Assembly: GCA_025964405.1 (NCBI GenBank)
Contig: JAOPYW010000090.1
Span: 1 to 6,691, forward strand
DNA length: 6,691 bases
Direction: 5' to 3'
Source: Thermoleophilia bacterium
GTDB taxonomy: Bacteria > Actinomycetota > Thermoleophilia > Gaiellales > SKUG01
The notes below the pieces were generated by a model, which saw only the letters and a list, made by a program, of their open reading frames with translations, did no database searches and had not been told where the DNA came from. Positions 3,958 through 6,691 of the stretch are shown piece by piece. The translations under genes were made by a program, and so were the position numbers. How positions within the stretch are numbered: position 1 is the stretch's first letter; the number at the start of each line of letters is the position of its first letter.

Positions 3958-5814
3958 TCGGTCAACATCACCGCCAACGTCGTCTCGCAGACGACCTTCT
4001 CGCCGGCCGGGTGTCCGACCGCGGTCGGCGTGACGGGGTTCGGCAACGTCACGCCGGGTGCGACGTACATCACGCCCACCGACTGCACGTTCAGCTTCGG
4101 CTCGTCGAACAGCACTTCATCGCTGCGCATCTACCAGCAGGACGGCTCCGACGACGCCATGTGGCGCGGCACCGACGGCACGCTCGACACGGCGTTCGAC
4201 GGTGACGCAGCCGCGCCCGGCTACCCCGGCAACGGCCTGGTGCGCACGGGCACGAACGCCGAGGCCTACACGGCCGTCACGCAGCCCGACGGCAAGGTCC
4301 TCGCGGGGGGCTTCTACAACCTCGCCGACGAGAAGTTCCTCCTCGTGCGGTACAACCGTGACGGCACGCTCGACACCAGCTTCGACGGCGACGCCGCCAT
4401 GCCGGGGTATCCGGGCAACGGTATCGTCTCCACCAACATCCGCTCGAACGCGGGCGCCGAGCAGGCGTTCGCGATCGCCCTGCAGCCCGACGGCAAGATC
4501 GTGGCTGCGGGCCGCGTCGAGGTCGCCGGCGACGACGACATGGCCGTGGTGCGCTACAACGCCGACGGCACGCTCGACACGAGCTTCGACGGCGACCCGA
4601 CGATGCCCGGTTACCCGGGCAACGGCATGGTCGTGCGCGACATCGCAGGGCAGTTCGACGAGGCGCACGCGGTGGTGGTGCGCCCCGACGGACGCATCGT
4701 GCTGGGCGGCACGGGGCTGCGGGCCGGCGCCGCCGACTTCGCGCTCGTGAAGCTCAACGCCGACGGCACCTCCGACCTCGCCTTCGACGGTGACCCCACC
4801 ATGCCGATCTACCCCGGCAACGGCGAGGTCTCGATGCCGATCGGCGCCGCGGGCGATCGCGGCTACGCGATGGTGCTCCAGCCCGACGGCAATGTCGTGC
4901 TCGGCGGCGTCACCGACAACGGTGCGCAGCGCAACCTCGCGATGGCGCGCTTCGCCGCAGACGGCACGCTCGACACGACCTTCGACGGCAGCGCCTCGAT
5001 GCCCGGCTACCCCGGCAACGGCAAGGTGACGACCGCCTACGGCTCCACCACCGACAACTTCTTCGGCGGGCTCGCGCTGCAGGGCGACGGCAAGCTCGTG
5101 CAGAGCGGGTCGCTGCTCGCGGGCACCTCCGCCACGGTCGTCGCGCGCTACAACGCCGACGGCAGCCTCGACACGGCGTTCGACGGCGACACGGCGATGC
5201 CCGGCTACCCCGGCGACGGCGTCGTGCGCACCACCATGACGTCGGGGCTGTTCACCACCCACGACGTGCTGCTCACGCCCGACGACCGCATCGTCGTCGT
5301 GGCCGACCAGGACGGCGCGTCGGATGGCGTGGTCGTCAACGTGTACCGCTCCGACGGCACGCTCGACACCGGCTTCAGCACCGACGGCAAGGACGTGCTC
5401 AACCCGTCGGCTGGCGACGACGCGGGCCGCGGCGTGACGGTCGGCATCGACGGGCGCCTCGTCGTGGTCGGGCACTACAACTCCTCGACGCTGCTCGCCG
5501 CGACGTACGACACGGTGCGCATCCCCGACTGGAACTCGGGCGTCAACGACTGGACCACCGCGGCCTTCGCGACCTGCCTCAGCTCCACGACGGGCGGCGC
5601 CGGGTGGACGCCCACGGCGGGTTGCCCTGCGGGCACGGCGAGCGCCTGGCACGCGGTGCCCGACAACTCGGGAAGCGCCGCGAACGTGATCGCCACGTCG
5701 CCGCTCGGCGTGACGAACACGACCGCGTCGCTGCGCTTCGGGTTCCGCGCGCTGGCGACCCAGCGCCCCGGGCTCTACGTGGCGCCCGTGGTCGTGGAGC
5801 TCATCGCTCCCTGA
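3856..5814 (+). CDS. Secreted delta-60 repeat (DUF5122) seven-bladed propeller protein
   Basis: The 652-aa product begins with a signal peptide (MRRF, hydrophobic core 9-25, likely cleavage after AVGA at 34). Residues 35-106 form a Thr/Val/Gly-rich beta segment with C53 and C77. Residues 107-555 carry seven delta-60/DUF5122 repeats, each with DGTLDT-x-F..., a long loop, and PDGKIxxxG...xxRYN; seven blades suit one closed beta-propeller. The first six blades share an inserted loop, MPGYPGNG or close variants. Residues 556-652 are again Thr/Gly/Ser-rich with C574 and C590 and end VVELIAP, without an anchor or sorting motif. All four cysteines lie in the flanks and none in the propeller, which suggests that the flanks are two halves of one disulfide-bonded domain. 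The ATG at 3856 (preceded by an in-frame GTG) is chosen over the ATG at 3796 because it puts the signal peptide at the N-terminus; no SD is seen. The likely place is outside the cell or on its surface; ligand unknown. Confidence 0.8.
   Translation: MRRFAHPAFWVALIAATSISVVAMMPDRGQAVGASVNITANVVSQTTFSPAGCPTAVGVTGFGNVTPGATYITPTDCTFSFGSSNSTSSLRIYQQDGSDDAMWRGTDGTLDTAFDGDAAAPGYPGNGLVRTGTNAEAYTAVTQPDGKVLAGGFYNLADEKFLLVRYNRDGTLDTSFDGDAAMPGYPGNGIVSTNIRSNAGAEQAFAIALQPDGKIVAAGRVEVAGDDDMAVVRYNADGTLDTSFDGDPTMPGYPGNGMVVRDIAGQFDEAHAVVVRPDGRIVLGGTGLRAGAADFALVKLNADGTSDLAFDGDPTMPIYPGNGEVSMPIGAAGDRGYAMVLQPDGNVVLGGVTDNGAQRNLAMARFAADGTLDTTFDGSASMPGYPGNGKVTTAYGSTTDNFFGGLALQGDGKLVQSGSLLAGTSATVVARYNADGSLDTAFDGDTAMPGYPGDGVVRTTMTSGLFTTHDVLLTPDDRIVVVADQDGASDGVVVNVYRSDGTLDTGFSTDGKDVLNPSAGDDAGRGVTVGIDGRLVVVGHYNSSTLLAATYDTVRIPDWNSGVNDWTTAAFATCLSSTTGGAGWTPTAGCPAGTASAWHAVPDNSGSAANVIATSPLGVTNTTASLRFGFRALATQRPGLYVAPVVVELIAP
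4174..5520 (+). repeat. Seven tandem in-frame delta-60 repeats
   Basis: Repeat starts (the DGTLDT codons) fall at 4174, 4360, 4564, 4762, 4960, 5158 and 5353, giving periods of 186, 204, 198, 198, 198 and 195 bp (62-68 codons). The 17-mer GACGGCACGCTCGACAC is exact in five units (4174, 4360, 4564, 4960, 5353) and altered in the units at 4762 and 5158. The loop GYPGNG is conserved in units 1-3 and 5; unit 4 has IYPGNG, unit 6 has GYPGDG, and unit 7 lacks the insert. All differences in length are whole codons, so the array expands and contracts without frameshift. Confidence 0.85.
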
Positions 5815-5843
5815 TCGAAGGCCGGAGCGTCCGACTCCGCACG

Positions 5844-5849
5844 TACCCT
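5844..5849 (+). promoter_or_regulatory. -10 box of a second possible leaderless promoter
   Basis: TACCCT fits TANNNT and ends 10 nt before the ATG at 5860, so the start point would fall within a few bases of the start codon. The bases between (CTCCCCGCGCGC region) carry no ribosome-binding site. It is weaker than the box at 1548 because the hexamer is GC-rich and a little further away. Confidence 0.4.
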
Positions 5850-5859
5850 CCCCGCGCGC

Positions 5860-6483
5860 ATGGCGGATTTCAGCATCAAGGCAATCGACGCGGTCGTCGG
5901 CGAGGCGCGCTTCAGCGGCTTCACGTCGAACGACGAGGAGCACCCGCTCCGCCTCAAGCGACGGCTCGCGCTGCGCAACGGGCCGCAGTGGCTCTGGGAC
6001 GAGCCACTCGACGCGAGCGCCCAGCCGGCGCTCGGCGTGGTCGAGAACATCGCCGCGCAGGCGCTCGAGGCCGGACGCTTCGCACGCCCCAACGCGATCG
6101 GCGCCTTTCACGCGGCCGTCGCCAACCGCTACCGCGCCGTGCCCTACCCGACGATCGAGGAGCTGCGCGAGATCAGGCGCGCGCCCCGCTGCAGCGCCCG
6201 CCTGCGCGGCGTGACCGTGCAGTTCGACCACGCGTGGCGCGGCGAGGCGCTCACCGCGTACGGCTCGCCGATGCGTCCCGACATCCGGCTCGGCGGCCGC
6301 ACCGAGGCGCCCGACCTGCCGCCGGCGCTGCACCGCGCGATCCGTTACGCGCACCGGCTCACCTACGTGCACGTCGGGGCGGGGCTGCTCGACGCGGTCG
6401 CGCAGTTCGGTCACCACGTGCCGACGCTCGAGGGCGCACTCGCGTCGATCGAGCTGGAGCTCGGGTTCCTCACCGAAGCCTGA
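5860..6483 (+). CDS. Unrecognised 207-aa cytosolic protein
   Basis: I do not recognise the family. The N-terminus (MADFSIKAIDAVVGEARFSGFTSNDEEHPLRLKRRLALRNGPQWLWDEP) alternates strands and charged turns. The middle (ENIAAQALEAGRFARPNAIGAFHAAVANRYRAVPYPTIEELREI) looks helical. The C-terminal part contains LHRAIRYAHRLTYVHVGAGLLDAVAQFGHHVPTLEGALASIELELG, a mostly helical end with several His (YAHRL, YVHVG, FGHHV). There is one Cys (about 110) and no signal or membrane span. The start is supported by the composition shift after the propeller gene's stop and by the TACCCT box; no SD is present. It lies 45 bp after the secreted propeller gene on the same strand but may have its own promoter. Coding status is well supported by codon bias and the continuous protein-like sequence; function is open. 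Confidence 0.65.
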   Translation: MADFSIKAIDAVVGEARFSGFTSNDEEHPLRLKRRLALRNGPQWLWDEPLDASAQPALGVVENIAAQALEAGRFARPNAIGAFHAAVANRYRAVPYPTIEELREIRRAPRCSARLRGVTVQFDHAWRGEALTAYGSPMRPDIRLGGRTEAPDLPPALHRAIRYAHRLTYVHVGAGLLDAVAQFGHHVPTLEGALASIELELGFLTEA

Positions 6484-6488
6484 CCCGG

Positions 6489-6518
6489 CCCGCGCACGTT
6501 TTTCGGTTGCGGCGCGGG
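6489..6518 (+). terminator. Weak stem-loop after the 207-aa gene
   Basis: CCCGCGC (6489-6495) pairs with GCGCGGG (6512-6518) around a 16-nt loop that contains a T5 run (6499-6503), rare in this DNA. The T-run is inside the loop rather than after the stem, so this is not a canonical intrinsic terminator. It lies 5 bp after the stop codon and 13 bp before the next ATG; it could attenuate readthrough or mask the next start. Confidence 0.3.
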
Positions 6519-6531
6519 GCACCAGCTCCCC

Positions 6532-6691
6532 ATGAGCACTCCGCCCTCCACCCAGGATCCCAGGACGCCCCGCGCGACGGATGCCGCGCCTCCCGAGGAT
6601 GGCCCGATCGAGGGCGAGACCACGGCCGAGGGCGTCGAAGGCGTTGAGGGCGGCGTGTCGGTCGACCCCGTCGACCACGAGCGTGAACACG
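6532..6691 (+). CDS. N-terminus of an acidic disordered protein, cut by window end
   Basis: The ATG at 6532 opens 53 codons that run off the window: a Pro/Thr-rich start (MSTPPSTQDPRTPRATDAAPPEDG) and an acidic Gly/Glu stretch (IEGETTAEGVEGVEGG) before VSVDPVDHEREH. This is a low-complexity, probably disordered tail as found on many actinobacterial cytosolic or membrane proteins, so it says nothing about function. There is no signal peptide in the visible part. The start has no good SD; a GGGG at 6516-6519 is 12 nt away. The real start could also lie further right. Confidence 0.5.
   Translation, partial: MSTPPSTQDPRTPRATDAAPPEDGPIEGETTAEGVEGVEGGVSVDPVDHEREH

Noticed and set aside
4174..5520. 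CRISPR-like regular repeats
   Set aside because: The period is about 195 bp, in frame and protein-coding throughout, so these are protein repeats.
4117..6690. Leftward open frame of more than 850 codons opposite the propeller and 207-aa genes
   Set aside because: It crosses two good forward genes and the spacer between them, has Arg/Val/Gly/His-rich shadow composition, and its internal repeats mirror the delta-60 units. The absence of stops follows from the high-GC codon bias of the forward genes.

Overview
The window is 6.7 kb of very GC-rich DNA, densely packed with short transcription units, with strong G/C at third codon positions. Base composition, two apparently leaderless start sites with TANNNT-type -10 boxes, a Vms1-like/baeRF release-factor homologue, a PH-domain membrane protein with a two-cysteine ectodomain and a secreted delta-60 propeller protein all point to an actinobacterium. 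My best guess is the Thermoleophilia (Solirubrobacter/Conexibacter/Patulibacter-like), because the flanks of the propeller protein resemble secreted proteins I associate with that class. No rRNA, tRNA, transposase or CRISPR array is visible, so the lineage call is an inference.

Layout. Positions 1-80 hold the last codons of a rightward gene. Two overlapping hairpins separate it from a leftward gene (157-1374) for a baeRF/Vms1-like release-factor homologue with a GGWSQ loop. A divergent 185-bp spacer leads to a 59-aa orphan protein (1560-1739) that appears to be translated from a leaderless mRNA. A strong 8-bp hairpin lies between it and the convergent gene for a four-helix glycine-zipper membrane protein (1770-2294). 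Diverging from that is a 167-aa soluble protein (2481-2984) whose C-terminus resembles the tail motif of polymorphic toxins. Its stop codon overlaps the stop of the opposing gene (2981-3760) in a single CTAG palindrome. That opposing gene encodes a membrane protein with a bacterial PH-like domain and an extracytoplasmic two-cysteine domain.

The right half reads rightward: a secreted 652-aa protein (3856-5814), an unrecognised 207-aa cytosolic protein (5860-6483), and the acidic, disordered N-terminus of a gene cut by the window edge (6532-6691). In the secreted protein, seven delta-60 repeats (one propeller) sit between two cysteine-bearing flanks that look like halves of one domain.

There is no obvious shared pathway. 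Gene orientation switches almost at every gene, so most are probably independent transcription units. The most original points are the nested propeller architecture with its PGYPGNG insertion, the toxin-like tail of the 167-aa protein beside a glycine-zipper membrane protein, and the two leaderless starts.
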